Below the pieces are notes generated by a model. The model searched no databases. It was given only the letters and a program-made list of their open reading frames with translations, and had not been told where the DNA came from. A DNA stretch of 64,000 bases from assembly GCF_026626745.1 (NCBI RefSeq), contig NZ_JAPNJW010000001.1, forward strand, positions 4,696,001-4,760,000. The letters run 5' to 3'. The position numbers and the translations under genes are program-made. This DNA comes from Nannocystis sp. RBIL2 (GTDB lineage Bacteria > Myxococcota_A > Polyangia > Nannocystales > Nannocystaceae). Shown here one piece after another: positions 1 through 12,500 of the stretch (position 1 is its first letter; every line of letters starts with the position of its first letter).

Positions 1-651
1 GTCGCCGACTGCCTGCTCAACCGCAAGCCCTACGCCGCCACCTTCCGCGAGTACGGCCGTCGCTACCCCGATCGCGGCTACGGCGGCATGTTCCGCAAGT
101 GGCTCGCGGACGACGCCATGGGTCCCTACCAGAGCTTCGGCAACGGCTCGGCGATGCGAGTCAGCCCGGTCGGCTTCGCCATGCGCACCCTCGACGACGT
201 CCTGTCCGAGGCGCGCGCGACCGCCTTGCCGACCCATGATCACCCCGAGGGCATCAAGGGCGCGCAGGCCCTCGCGGTCGCAGTGTTCCTCGCGCGCCGC
301 GGCGCCGACAAGCGGAAGATCCGCGACGAGATCGAAGATCGGTTCGGCTACGACCTCCGTCGCCGCGTCGCCACGATCCGCCCCGGTTACGCGTTCGACG
401 TCACCTGTCAGGGCTCGGTCCCCGAGGCCATCATCGCCTTCCTCGACAGCGACGACGTCGAGTCGGCGATCCGCCTCGCCATCTCGCTCGGCGGCGACGC
501 CGACACCCTCGCCTGCATGGCCGGCGCGGTGGCCCAGGCCTTTTATAAACAGGTCCCCGAGGCCATCGTCACCGGGGTCGAGCAGCGGCTGCGGCCGGAG
601 CTGTGGCAGCTCCTGCAGGACTTCTGCGCCCGCTACCAGGTGCCGGCGTGA
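1..651 (+). CDS. ADP-ribosylglycohydrolase family protein, 5' end outside window
   Basis: The frame is open from the first base, so this is the C-terminal 216 residues of a longer protein. The segment FGNGSAMRVSPVGF followed much later by GGDADTLACMAGAVAQAFY matches the two best conserved stretches of the DraG/ADP-ribosylglycohydrolase family, where the paired aspartates of the GGDxDT motif bind the dinuclear metal centre. By family knowledge such enzymes remove ADP-ribose from arginine or other side chains or hydrolyse related ADP-ribosyl compounds; the substrate cannot be read from sequence. The first in-window ATG at 88 is internal, not the start. The gene is followed by 292 bases without a gene. 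Confidence 0.85.
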   Translation, partial: VADCLLNRKPYAATFREYGRRYPDRGYGGMFRKWLADDAMGPYQSFGNGSAMRVSPVGFAMRTLDDVLSEARATALPTHDHPEGIKGAQALAVAVFLARRGADKRKIRDEIEDRFGYDLRRRVATIRPGYAFDVTCQGSVPEAIIAFLDSDDVESAIRLAISLGGDADTLACMAGAVAQAFYKQVPEAIVTGVEQRLRPELWQLLQDFCARYQVPA

Positions 652-928
652 CCGAAGGGACAGCCGCGACCCCGACGCGAGGCCTCTCGTCCTCCGGTCG
701 CTGCTGAAGATCGTTCAACCCGACCGTCGATGACCGCCCGGCGATGCTCACGCGCGTGACGAGGCCGAGCGACCGGCCTCGTCCGCCGCCCGGCCGAGAC
801 CTCGTCCCCGCGACCCGGCCGGCCCCTGCGGCCTGAACAATGATCCGCGCGGCCCTGGCGGCCCCCCGGCGGCGTCTGCGGCCGGAGCGCGCAAGTCGGT
901 TCCCCGACTCGCCTCGCGGGCGCGCTGC

Positions 929-934
929 TACCAT
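929..934 (+). promoter_or_regulatory. candidate -10 box (TACCAT) for a leaderless start
   Basis: TACCAT ends nine bases before the GTG at 944, and no ribosome-binding site lies between. If transcription starts 6-8 bases after the box, the mRNA would begin at or next to the start codon. The same arrangement precedes several other genes in the window. No convincing -35 box is visible. Confidence 0.35.
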
Positions 935-943
935 CTGCGCCGC

Positions 944-3051
944 GTGTCCGGGTCGAACCTCTACGCCAGTCTGAGTTCGCTGCTCGCCGCCGCCGTGGCC
1001 GCTGCGATCGGCATCAGCGTCTACCTGCGCGACCGCGAGCGGGTCCAGTTCTCGCGCTTCTTCGCGTTCTGCCTCAGCCTGTGTCTGTTTCACCTCGCGC
1101 GCTTCTTCGCCGGCTTGCCGAGCCTGCCGCGCTCGCAGTGGGTGGCCGACACCTTGAGCCTCCTGCTGCCGCTGATGGCCGACCGCTTCCTCTCGGGCTT
1201 CTTCCCCGCGGCCGGTCCGGCGCCCGGGCGCAACCCGCTGCAGGGGCCGCTGCTCGGCGTGCTGCTGGTGCTGCAGGTCATCGCGCTGGTCTTCCCGCAG
1301 CTCGCCGACGAGCCGTGGTGGGTCGTCGTCGACATCAGCATCACGACCTACGTCGTCGGCGGCCTGTTCTTCGCCGTCATGCGGATGTGGCGAGCCGCTC
1401 GCGCCGCCGAGGGCACCGCCGCCGGCCCGCGCCTGCGCTACCTGTTCTACGCCGCCCTCATCGCGCTCGCGCTCGGCCAGCCGGGCATCCCCGTCATCGG
1501 CCCGATCGCCACCGCCGTCTACCTGTACTTCATGGCGCAGACGCTGACGCGCGAGCGTCTGCTCGACCTGCCGGAGATCCTGGCGCGGATCACCAGCATG
1601 ACGCTGCTCGTCATCACGGTCACCGCCGTGTACGCCGCGCTGGTGCTGTGGGTCCCGTGGACCTTCGCCGGCGAGCCGATGCTGCTCGTCTTCAACACCC
1701 TGCTCGCCTCCTTCGCCGTGCTCGTGCTCATCGACCCGCTGCGCAACGAGCTCGATCGCCGGCTCGAGAGCTGGCTGTTCCACGACCGCACCATCTTGCG
1801 GGCCCTGCTCGACCGCCTGCGCCGGCGCCTCGTCAACCTCATCGATCCCGACGAGATGGTCCGCGTCGTCATGAACACCTTGCGCGGATCCGAGCGCGTC
1901 ACCCGGGCCTCGCTGTTCCTGCTCGATCGCCAGGGCTCGGCGCTGCGGCTGCGCGGGCACACCGGCGCGCCCACGCCGCCGTCGAGCCTCGATCTCGCGA
2001 CCCGGCGACCCTTGCTCGAGCGCATGCGCCAGAGCGGCCCGCTGCTGCGCGACGTGCTCGAGCGCCAGCGCGAGCGGGCCAACAACGAGCTCAAGGCCGA
2101 GCTCGACGAGTGCCTCGACACCTTCGCCGAGGTCGGCGCCAGCCTCGCCTTGCCTATCCGCGGCCTCGCGGGCGAGCAGCTCGACGGCGGCCCGCCGCGG
2201 CTGCACCTGCTCGGCGTCCTCTTCGTCGACGACGAGCGCCTGCTCGAGCCGTTCTCGCGCGAGGAGGTCGAGCTGTTCGAGGGCGTCGTGGCCCAGGCGG
2301 CGGTGATGATCGAGAACTCGACCGTCTTCGAGCAGCGCAAGGAGCGCGACCGCCTGGCCGCGCTCGGCGAGATGGCCGCGGGCCTGGCCCACGAGATCCG
2401 CAACCCGCTCGGCGCGATCAAGGGCGCCGTCCAGGTCGTCGAGCCCGGGCTGCAGAACGCCGACCCGACCACCCGCGAGTTCCTCGGCGTGATCGTCGAG
2501 GAGGTCGAGCGGCTCAACCGCGTCGTCACCCAATTCCTCACCTACTCGCGGCCCTTCACCGGGCAGATGGGGCCTGTCGTGCTCGGCGAGGTCGTGGTCA
2601 CCACCATGCGGCTGCTCGACGAGGACGCCCGCGGGCGGGTCACCATCACCCAGGCGGCGAACCTGCCGCCGGTCCGCGGCGACGCCGAGGCCCTGCGCCA
2701 GGTCCTGCTCAACCTCCTGCGCAACGCCTTCGACGCGCTGGCCGGCCAGAACCCCCCGGGGCGGGTGTTCGTGTCGCTCGGCCTGCGCCGGCACGGCCTC
2801 GGCAGCGGCGACGCGGTGACCCTCACGGTCCGCGACAACGGGCCCGGGTTCGCCCCCGGCGCGCTGGCCAACCTGTTCGTCCCCTTCCACACCACCAAGG
2901 CCGCGGGCACCGGCCTGGGGCTGCCCATCAGCAGCGGATCGTGGAGAATCACCGCGGGCTCATCGAGGTCAGCGCCCCCGAGGGCGGGGGTGCCCAGTTC
3001 ACGATCGTCCTGCCCGTGTACGCCCAGCCGCGCGCCGAGGCGCCGGCCTGA
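944..3051 (+). CDS. NtrB-like sensor histidine kinase with apparent one-base frameshift
   Basis: The product has several N-terminal membrane helices (about residues 5-260), a GAF-like sensor domain (about 300-465), a HisKA domain with the phospho-acceptor in LAHEIRNPLG (His about 483), and an ATPase domain with N box NLLRNAFDAL, G1 box DNGPGF and G2 box GTGLGLP. The frame opened by GTG at 944 stays kinase-like up to GLGLPIS (about 2932). The expected continuation QRIVENHRGLIEVSAPEGGG is in the frame one base back and ends at TGA 3049-3051. One base, probably a C near 2930-2935, seems to be missing. Without correction translation would run on to 3271 and overlap the next gene. It may be a sequencing error or a true lesion. 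The NtrC-like gene 51 bases downstream is the likely partner. Confidence 0.85.
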
Positions 3052-3079
3052 GGCCCGCCGAATTCCGCTCGAGTCTCAT

Positions 3080-3095
3080 CTGCCCCTTCAGACAG
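3080..3095. repeat. TGTCC-N4-GGACA family palindrome, decayed copy
   Basis: CTGCCCCTTCAGACAG is a slightly decayed copy (TGCCC instead of TGTCC) of the dispersed palindrome of this window. It occupies the short gap between the kinase stop at 3051 and the response-regulator start at 3103. The same 14-base core recurs at 6419. Confidence 0.6.
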
Positions 3096-3102
3096 GTTCA
3101 TC

Positions 3103-4611
<1,509 letters not shown>

Positions 4612-4926
4612 GGCGACCCCCGAAGCCGGGGCCGGGCGAGGCGAGGCTCGCGGCAGATCTCGCCCACACGCCCGCACGCCGCGCCCGGGCCCGCCGCGCG
4701 GGGTCCGCGGCCATTGGGGGCCTTGCGGGCCGCCGAGCGGCCGGAAACGTGGTCGAGGCCGCAGCGAAAGGGTCCTTTCTCCCGGGTTTTTCACCGCGGC
4801 GCACGAGGCTTGCGGTGCCGCAATCGCGGCCGGGATCGTGGCTGGCCCGGCCGCTTCGGCCCAGGAATGTTGACGCTGCCGCCCGCGCGCTGGTAGCGTG
4901 CAGCGACCCCTCTTGAGGTGCTCCCT
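4612..4926. other. intergenic region upstream of the outer-membrane-type protein
   Basis: This stretch of 315 bases has no credible gene. It holds a GC-rich hairpin-like segment just after the NtrC stop (CCCCCGAAGCCGGGG near 4617-4631) and, near its right end, the promoter-like pair listed separately. The rest shows no recognisable signal. Confidence 0.5.
4870..4899 (+). promoter_or_regulatory. candidate sigma-70-type promoter for the 4927 gene
   Basis: TTGACG at 4870-4875 and TAGCGT at 4894-4899 are separated by 18 bases. A Shine-Dalgarno-like GAGGTG (4915-4920) follows, six bases before the ATG at 4927. The layout is that of a normal leadered gene. Confidence 0.5.
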
Positions 4927-6411
4927 ATGCGGAAACTGTGCCGCCTCCTGCCCGTCCTGACTCTTCTCGGCGCGGTCGCTCTCGCTGCCCCCACGGCGAA
5001 CGCTGCCGAGGTCACGCGAGTGGCGAGCTCCTTCGACGGCGACAACAAGTTCGATTTCCACTTCGGGGTCGGCTACGACTTCAACTTCAAGCAGGCGGCG
5101 ATCCTCCGCGAGTGGAGTGACCCGAACAACCCGAAGAGCACCATGGTGCGCGACCTGCTGTACCGGCAGATGCGGCACGTGGTCACGCCGACGATGGAGA
5201 TCGGTCTCTACAAGGACCTCGCCATCTACGCGGCCCTGCCGATCGTCGTCAGCGACCAGCGGACCTACGGCTTCGACCAGAAGGCCGAGCCCTGTGTGTA
5301 CGCCGACGAGGCCAGCGGCACCAACCCGGCCACCTGCGTCCGGCACGACAACAGCACGACGATCCGCGACGGCATCATCCCGCGCGACGGCTTCAACGCG
5401 ATGAACGCGGCCAGCCCGTTCGGCGCGTTCGGCGGCGCGGGCACCGAGACGATCTTCAAGGGCGCCAACCGCTACGGCCTCGACCAGCTGATCGTCGGCC
5501 TGAAGATCGGCATCTTGAACCAGGACCGGCTGTCGCACATGCCGAAGTGGGTGATCGGCCTCGAGGGTCGCTTCGCCGTCGGCAAGCCGATGACCTTCTC
5601 GCGCGACACCGTCGACGCCGACCCCGCGGGCAACCACCGCGTCGGCCGCGGCACCCACGAGCTCGGCGTGTGGACGGCCCTGTCCCGCCGCTACCGCTTC
5701 CTCGACCCGTTCTTCACCGCGTGGTGGTACCAGGCCATCCGCGCCAACAACTCCGAGTTCAAGAACTACGGCCCGACGCAGGACCGCATCAACCCGCAGT
5801 CCAACGTCGGCGTGTCGTTCGGCACCGAGATCGTGCCGTTCGAGCGCAAGGCCAAGGGCCAGAAGGTCGCGCTCAACCTGCGCGGCCTGGCGATGCTCAA
5901 GTACGGCGGCCGCGGCTACAGCGAGGCGTGGGAGCTGTTCGCCGACAGCCCGGCGCTGGTCGGCACCTACCAGCCCGGCCAGGCCAACCTCGCGTGCGAC
6001 CGCGGCGCGGTCGACAGCGTGGTCCAGTACGCCAAGGACAACCCGCAGAACGGCGACCCCCTGTCCGGCTCCGGCGTGACGGGCAGCTCCGGCGGCGCCG
6101 GCTGCCAGCGCTTCAACGGCATCACCAACATCCAGGACTTCGCCACCTTCGGCCTCAACATCGCGCTGCACGCCCAGCTCAACAAGTACGCGATGCTGAT
6201 GATCGGCACCACGCTGACCACCGACACCCGCCACCTGATCACCGCGGCCAGCCGCGGCAAGGCGGCCCTCGGCGGCGACACCAACCTCGTCGACCAGCCC
6301 AACGAGATCAACCCGGTCCGCCGCGACGTGATCGACCAGGTCGGCCGCCGCTACGCCGTGGGCGACGTGTTCGGCGCCATGGGCTACTTCCGCTTCCTGC
6401 TGACCTTCTGA
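4927..6411 (+). CDS. secreted or outer-membrane beta-rich protein of unknown function
   Basis: The product is 494 residues with a clear signal peptide (MRKLCRLLPVLTLLG..., likely cleaved after ANA near residue 26). The mature part is rich in aromatic-alternating segments such as FDFHFGVGYDFNF and ends in MGYFRFLLTF, whose final Phe fits an outer-membrane beta-barrel targeting signal. I do not recognise the family. Start choice: a GTG at 4918 is also in frame, but GAGGTG is better read as the ribosome-binding site for ATG 4927, which gives a proper signal peptide. The gene converges on the membrane-protein gene at 6500-7117, with a strong hairpin between them. Confidence 0.7.
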   Translation: MRKLCRLLPVLTLLGAVALAAPTANAAEVTRVASSFDGDNKFDFHFGVGYDFNFKQAAILREWSDPNNPKSTMVRDLLYRQMRHVVTPTMEIGLYKDLAIYAALPIVVSDQRTYGFDQKAEPCVYADEASGTNPATCVRHDNSTTIRDGIIPRDGFNAMNAASPFGAFGGAGTETIFKGANRYGLDQLIVGLKIGILNQDRLSHMPKWVIGLEGRFAVGKPMTFSRDTVDADPAGNHRVGRGTHELGVWTALSRRYRFLDPFFTAWWYQAIRANNSEFKNYGPTQDRINPQSNVGVSFGTEIVPFERKAKGQKVALNLRGLAMLKYGGRGYSEAWELFADSPALVGTYQPGQANLACDRGAVDSVVQYAKDNPQNGDPLSGSGVTGSSGGAGCQRFNGITNIQDFATFGLNIALHAQLNKYAMLMIGTTLTTDTRHLITAASRGKAALGGDTNLVDQPNEINPVRRDVIDQVGRRYAVGDVFGAMGYFRFLLTF

Positions 6412-6418
6412 GCCGAAG

Positions 6419-6470
6419 CTGCCCCTTCAGACATGTCCGGACGGCCCTGGCCGCCCGGACATGTTCGTTT
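6419..6470. terminator. bidirectional hairpin built from the palindrome family
   Basis: A perfect 10-bp stem pairs 6431-6440 (ACATGTCCGG) with 6455-6464 (CCGGACATGT). Nested inside is GGCC-ct-GGCC. It is followed by TTCGTTTAAAT on the plus strand. It sits eight bases after a plus-strand stop and 30 bases from a minus-strand stop, so it can serve both convergent genes. Its left part is a decayed copy of the dispersed palindrome (CTGCCCCTTCAGACAT, 6419-6434), and the following units keep a 14-base step. Confidence 0.75.
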
Positions 6471-6499
6471 AAATAGGCGATGCCGCTCGAGCCGCCACG

Positions 6500-7117
6500 T
6501 CAGAGTGGGAACTGGGCGCCGTCGCGGGTGACGAGGCTCTGCACCACGACGCGACGATCGACGGGATCGTGGAGCACCCCGAGGTAGGCGCCCGGCACCA
6601 CGCTCGCGCTTACGCTCGCCGGCACGACGAGGTGATGCGAGACCGGGGCCGGGACGGTCGGGCCGTGCGGGTCGTTCGGGTTCGTCCCCGGCCACACCTC
6701 GAGCTGGACCGCGATCTCGTAATTGACCAGGACCCCGTGCTTGCCGCGCCGTTCGCCGACGATCTCCGCACCGACGATCCTCGCCCACGTCAGGTGTGCG
6801 CGCCGGCTGTGCTCGGCGTGCGCCGAGAGCTGCGCAGGACGCTCGCGCAAGGCCGCTGCCAGCGAGCGGATCGCCACGATCAGCATCCCGCCGCTGCCCA
6901 CCGCGAGCAGGCCGATGAGCACTGGAACGTCGGTCATCATGGCGAGCCCGGCGAATGCGAACGCCATGATGAAGTTAAGGGCGGGCCGGTCCGGAAACGG
7001 CGGCGGAACGGATCGGACCCGCAGGGCCGGCGGGGGCCAGGGCGGGGCCGATTCGCGGGCGACCTCGCTGGGGGCCGGTTGCAGCGCAGCCAGCGATACG
7101 GGACGCGTCGGGTGCAT
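6500..7117 (-). CDS. small membrane protein, DUF3592-like
   Basis: About 205 residues. A proline-rich N-terminus (about 45 residues) is followed by two hydrophobic helices (ALNFIMAFAFAGLAMM and VPVLIGLLAVGSGGMLIV), then a soluble domain rich in beta strands (WARIVGAEIVGERRGKHGVLVNYEIAVQLEV ...). The helix-then-beta-domain layout recalls DUF3592-type proteins, but the match is weak and no function follows. The ATG at 7117 is preferred over the longer frame up to 7279 because AGGA lies five bases upstream and the added residues look like noncoding translation. The gene converges with the 4927 gene. Confidence 0.55.
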   Translation of the reverse strand: MHPTRPVSLAALQPAPSEVARESAPPWPPPALRVRSVPPPFPDRPALNFIMAFAFAGLAMMTDVPVLIGLLAVGSGGMLIVAIRSLAAALRERPAQLSAHAEHSRRAHLTWARIVGAEIVGERRGKHGVLVNYEIAVQLEVWPGTNPNDPHGPTVPAPVSHHLVVPASVSASVVPGAYLGVLHDPVDRRVVVQSLVTRDGAQFPL

Positions 7118-7344
7118 GGATGTCCTGGTAGAGCATCGCGGCGCTTGCGGCAACAGCGACCATCCCGCGCCCAGCGCGATCGTCATCCGGCGCGCAAACG
7201 ATCTGCCATGCATTTGTCGGATTCGAGCTCGACGCAGCGCCCCTGCATCGCCCTCGTGCGCATCGCGGTCACCGGCCATGGCAGCGACCCGCGATCATGG
7301 GCGGGGTCGCCTCGCCCGCGCGGCGCTCGTCGAGACCGACGGCC

Positions 7345-8201
7345 TCACTCGCCGCCGCGGCGGAGCGTCCCGAGCTGCTCGTAGATCGCCCGCGCCTCGA
7401 GCCCGGTGAGCGCCGCGATCTGCTTGGCCTTCTCGCGCGGCTTCAATCCCGGGTCGCACACCAGCTGCCACAGCGCCCGCGTCGCGTCCTGCACCGGATC
7501 GCCCGCGACCTGCTCCTGCGTCCCCGCCAGCACCACGGTCACCTCGCCGCGCAGCGCCTCGTCGACCGTCTGCGCCAGCTCGGCCAACGAGCCGCGCAGG
7601 ACCTCCTGGTGTTGCTTGGTCAGCTCGCGGCCGATCGCCACGCGCCGCGTCTCGGCGTCGGGCAGCGCCGCCGCCAGGTCGCGCAGCAGCGCCGGGACGC
7701 GGTTACCGGCCTCGTACAGCAGCACCGTCCCGCGCTCGCGGGCGATCGACTCGAGCCGCTCGGCGCGCTCCGGCCCGCCGCGCGGCAGGAAGCCCAGGAA
7801 GCGCACGTCCTCGGCCGGCAGGCCGCTGAGGCACAGGGCCACCGCCGCGGCCGTCGGCCCCGGCACCACGTCGACCGCGTAGCCGGCCTCGACCGCCGCC
7901 TGGACCAGGCGCAGGCCCGGGTCGCTCCACACCGGCAGCCCCGCCTCCGACACGTACGCGACCACCTTGCCGCGCTGGAGATTCTCCAGCAGCAGCGCCA
8001 CCCGCTCGCCCTCGTTGGCGACGAAGCAGCTGATCCGCGGCGGCAGCGTCGCGCCCTCGCCGAGCAGCCGCAGCGGGCTGCGCGTGTCCTCGCAGAACAG
8101 CACGTCGGCGCCGACGATCGCCTCGCGGGCGCGCGGGCTGAGGTCGCCGCGGTTGCCGAGCGGCGTGCCGACCAGCACCAGCTTGCCCGGCGCCTCGGCG
8201 C

Positions 8202-8205
<4 letters not shown>
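7345..8205 (-). CDS. rsmI: 16S rRNA (cytidine1402-2'-O)-methyltransferase RsmI
   Basis: A 286-residue tetrapyrrole-methylase-fold protein. The N-terminal KLVLVGTPLGNRGDLSPRA is the RsmI form of the S-adenosylmethionine-binding opening. VLFCEDTR, SEAGLPVWSDPG and VPGPTAAAVAL follow in the usual order, and GFLPR plus RELTKQHQEVLRG are diagnostic of RsmI over other family members. By family knowledge it methylates the ribose of C1402 in the ribosomal P site. The ATG at 8205 overlaps the stop of rpoH (ATGA), so the two genes are probably co-transcribed and translationally coupled. In RsmI the aspartate of SDPG is normally preceded by I/V-S; here it reads VWSDPG, a minor change. Confidence 0.93.
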
Positions 8206-9338
<1,133 letters not shown>

Positions 9339-9544
9339 GCCGGGGCGGAGTCTACGCCGCCGCTCGCCATCTTTGACAGGTCGGCGGAGGTTCGCCCGTG
9401 CGCGACCTCCGGGCGGCGACCCCGGGGCGCCGCCGGCGGTTTCGGCCGTGCTGCTGCGCCGCCACCGCGCGCCGCCGGCCCGCCTACACGCGCCCGGCTG
9501 CCTCGCGGTGGCCATCACAGTTTCCCCCCACTACACTGGCGATC

Positions 9545-12500
9545 GTGATCGCTCCGCTTCGTGGTCGACTCGGTCGGGCCTCCACCCCGGCCATCGTCTT
9601 CGGCTCCTTCGCCCTGGCGCTCGGGCTCACCGCCGTGCAGGACAGCGAGGCGCTGGCCCAGCGCAGCGAGGCGCGCGCCCCGGCCCGCGCCGCCGCCCAG
9701 ACCTACGACGCCACCGACCTGCGGATCCTCGACTGGACCCTGTGGTACGTCGCCAAGTACTACGTCGAGCCCGAGCGCATCGACCCGCATCGGATGACGA
9801 TCGCCGGCCTCGAGGGCCTCGAGCAGGCGATCCCGCAGGTGCTCGTCGAGCCGCTCGGCGGCGGCAAGAAGGCCACGCGGGTCAAGGTCCGCGTCGGCAC
9901 CGCCGAGCAGGAGTTCGAGCTCGGCAGCGTCGACGCGCTGTGGGCCGTCGGCACCCACGTGCGCGACGTGTTCCGCTTCATCGCCCGCCACACCGCCCTG
10001 ACGGAGGACGACCGGCGCGACGCCGAGTACGCGATCGTCGAGGGCGTGCTCGGTACGCTCGACCCGCACACCAACCTGCTGCGGCCCGACGAGTTCGACG
10101 TCATGAAGACCAGCACGAAGGGCAGCTTCGGCGGTCTCGGCATCGAGGTCGGCATGCGCGACGGCATGATCACGGTGATCCGCGTGATCGACGGCAACCC
10201 GGCCAGCAAGGCGGGCATCGAGTCGGGCGACCGCATCGTCCAGATCGACGAGGAGTCGACGGTGACGATGACCCTGAACGAGGCGGTCGACCACATGCGC
10301 GGCGAGCCCGGCACCGCGGTGGCGCTGCACGTCCGCCGCGAGGGCGTCGACAAGCCCAAGCGCTTCCGCATCACCCGCGACGTCATCACCCTCGACAGCG
10401 TCACCGGCACCGTGCTGCCGGGCGTCAACAACGAGGGTCAGCCGGTCAAGGTCGGCCTGGTCCAGATCAACCGCAACTTCGCCCAGACCACCGGCAAGGA
10501 GCTGCGGGCCAAGCTGGCCGAGTTCGAAAAGGCCGGCGTGCGCGGCATCGTCCTCGACATGCGCGACAACCCCGGCGGCCTGCTCACCGCCGCGGTCGAG
10601 GTCGCCGACGCGTTCCTCAAGTCGGGCGTGATCGTCTCGACCGTCGGCCCGGGCGCCCCGCGCGAGGACCTCACCGCCGACGAGCGCTACGACTTCGCCG
10701 ACGTGCCGGTGGTGGTGCTGATCGACCAGGGCTCGGCGAGCGCGACCGAGATCGTCGCCGGCGCCCTGCGCAACCTCGGCCGCGCCGTCCTGCTCGGCCG
10801 CCGCACCTTCGGCAAGGGCTCGGTGCAGGTGCTGCACGACCGCAAGGTCGCCGACAAGGAGCTCGCGCTCAAGCTGACGATCGCCCAGTACCTCACCCCC
10901 GGCGACGTCTCGATCCAGTCGGTCGGCGTCAGCCCCGACCTGGAGACCCTCCCGGTCGTCGTCACCAAGGACTTCGTCGCCTACCACGGCCGCAAGCGCT
11001 TCGACCTGGTGCGCGAGGAGTCGCTGGCCTCGCACCTCACCTCGACCAAGGCCGACCCGTCGCAGAAGATCACCGCCGGCCCGCTCTACTTCCTCAGCAA
11101 CGCCTTCGTCCCCGACGACGACGGCAACGACGACAAGTCCGAGGCCGCCAAGCAGAAGGAGCGCGACAAGGTCCGCGCGGCCAAGACCGACAAGGCCGGC
11201 AACCTGACGGTGGACGCGCTGCTCGAGGACCCGGAGATCCGCATGGCCCGCGACCTCGTGGTGTGGGCGCCGTCGCCGTCGCGCGACGCGATCCTGGCCA
11301 AGATCGGCGACTTCGTCGCCAAGGAGACGGCGCTCGAGGAGAAGCGGCTGACCGAGGCGTTCGCCAAGCGCGGCATCGACTGGAGCCCCGGCACCGCGCC
11401 GGAGGCCGGCAAGGGCGCCGTGCTGCGCATGGCCGTCAAGACCGACAAGAAGGACAACATCGTCCTCGCCGGCGAGACGGGCACGGTCACCATCAGCGTC
11501 ACCAACGAGGGCACCGCCCCGGCCTACCAGGTCCGCGCCTTCACCGACTCCGACTACTCGTACTTCGACGAGCGCGAGCTGCTGCTCGGCCGCATCGACC
11601 CCGGCCAGACGCGCACCGCGACGGCCAAGGTCAACGTCAACGAGCACGAGCTGTCGCGCACCGACCGCATGGAGCTGCAGCTGTTCGACCGCCACGGCTC
11701 GACGGTGTCGCCCAACTCGCAGCGCTTCATCGACATCAGCAGCGCCGGCATCCCGCGCCCCGACTTCTCGCTGGCCTACCAGCTGCTCGACGACCCCAAG
11801 GCCGGCGCCAACATCCACGGCAACGGCGACGGCGCGCTGCAGGTCGGCGAGCGCGTGCGCCTGCGCGTCCACGTGCGCAACACCGGCGAGGGCCAGGCGC
11901 TCGACGCCTGGGTCAACCTCAAGAACATGAACGGCGAGGCGGTGTTCCTCCACACCGGCCGCGAACAGCTCAAGGCGATGCCGACCGGCGACGGCCGCGT
12001 CGTCGAGTTCGACTTCGAGGTCAAGAAGGCGCCGACCGAGGGCGAGGTCAAGCTGCAGCTGTCGGCCCACGACGCCAAGATCGGCGTGGCGCTGGCGCAG
12101 AAGCTGCACTTCCCGCTGGCCCAGAGCACGGTCACGGTGGCCCCGGCGACCGGCACGGCCGCGTGCGAGAAGACCTGCGAGCTCGTCCAGAGCCCGCTCG
12201 CCGCCGACCAGGTGGTCGCCCGCGCCGAGCCCGGCTCGGGCCTCAAGGTCACCGGCCGGGCCGACGGCTGGCTGCGCGTCGACCTCGACGGCAAGCGCTT
12301 CGCCTTCGTCAAGGAGGCCCAGGCCAAGCTCGGCGAGCGCGGCGGCAAGCCGAAGATCACCGACGTGTTCGCCATCAGCCCGCCGCGGATCTCCCTGGCC
12401 CAGAGCCCGAGCCAGACCGCCGACCAGCGCATGAAGGTCAGCGGCACCATCACCGACAGCGAGGCCGTCCGCGACGTCTTCATCACCGTGGTCAACCCCT

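Noticed and set aside
569..2890. Very long minus-strand open frame opposite the histidine kinase, and similar ones at 3088-6234, 9515-12715 (minus) and 18186-22763 (plus)
   Set aside because: Their products are biased to Ala/Arg/Asp/Leu/Gly/Val with no domain or membrane pattern. They mirror the third-position GC bias of real genes on the other strand.
4918..4926. GTG at 4918 as the start of the outer-membrane-type protein
   Set aside because: The GTG is part of GAGGTG, which fits better as the ribosome-binding site for ATG 4927; the shorter form gives a normal signal peptide.
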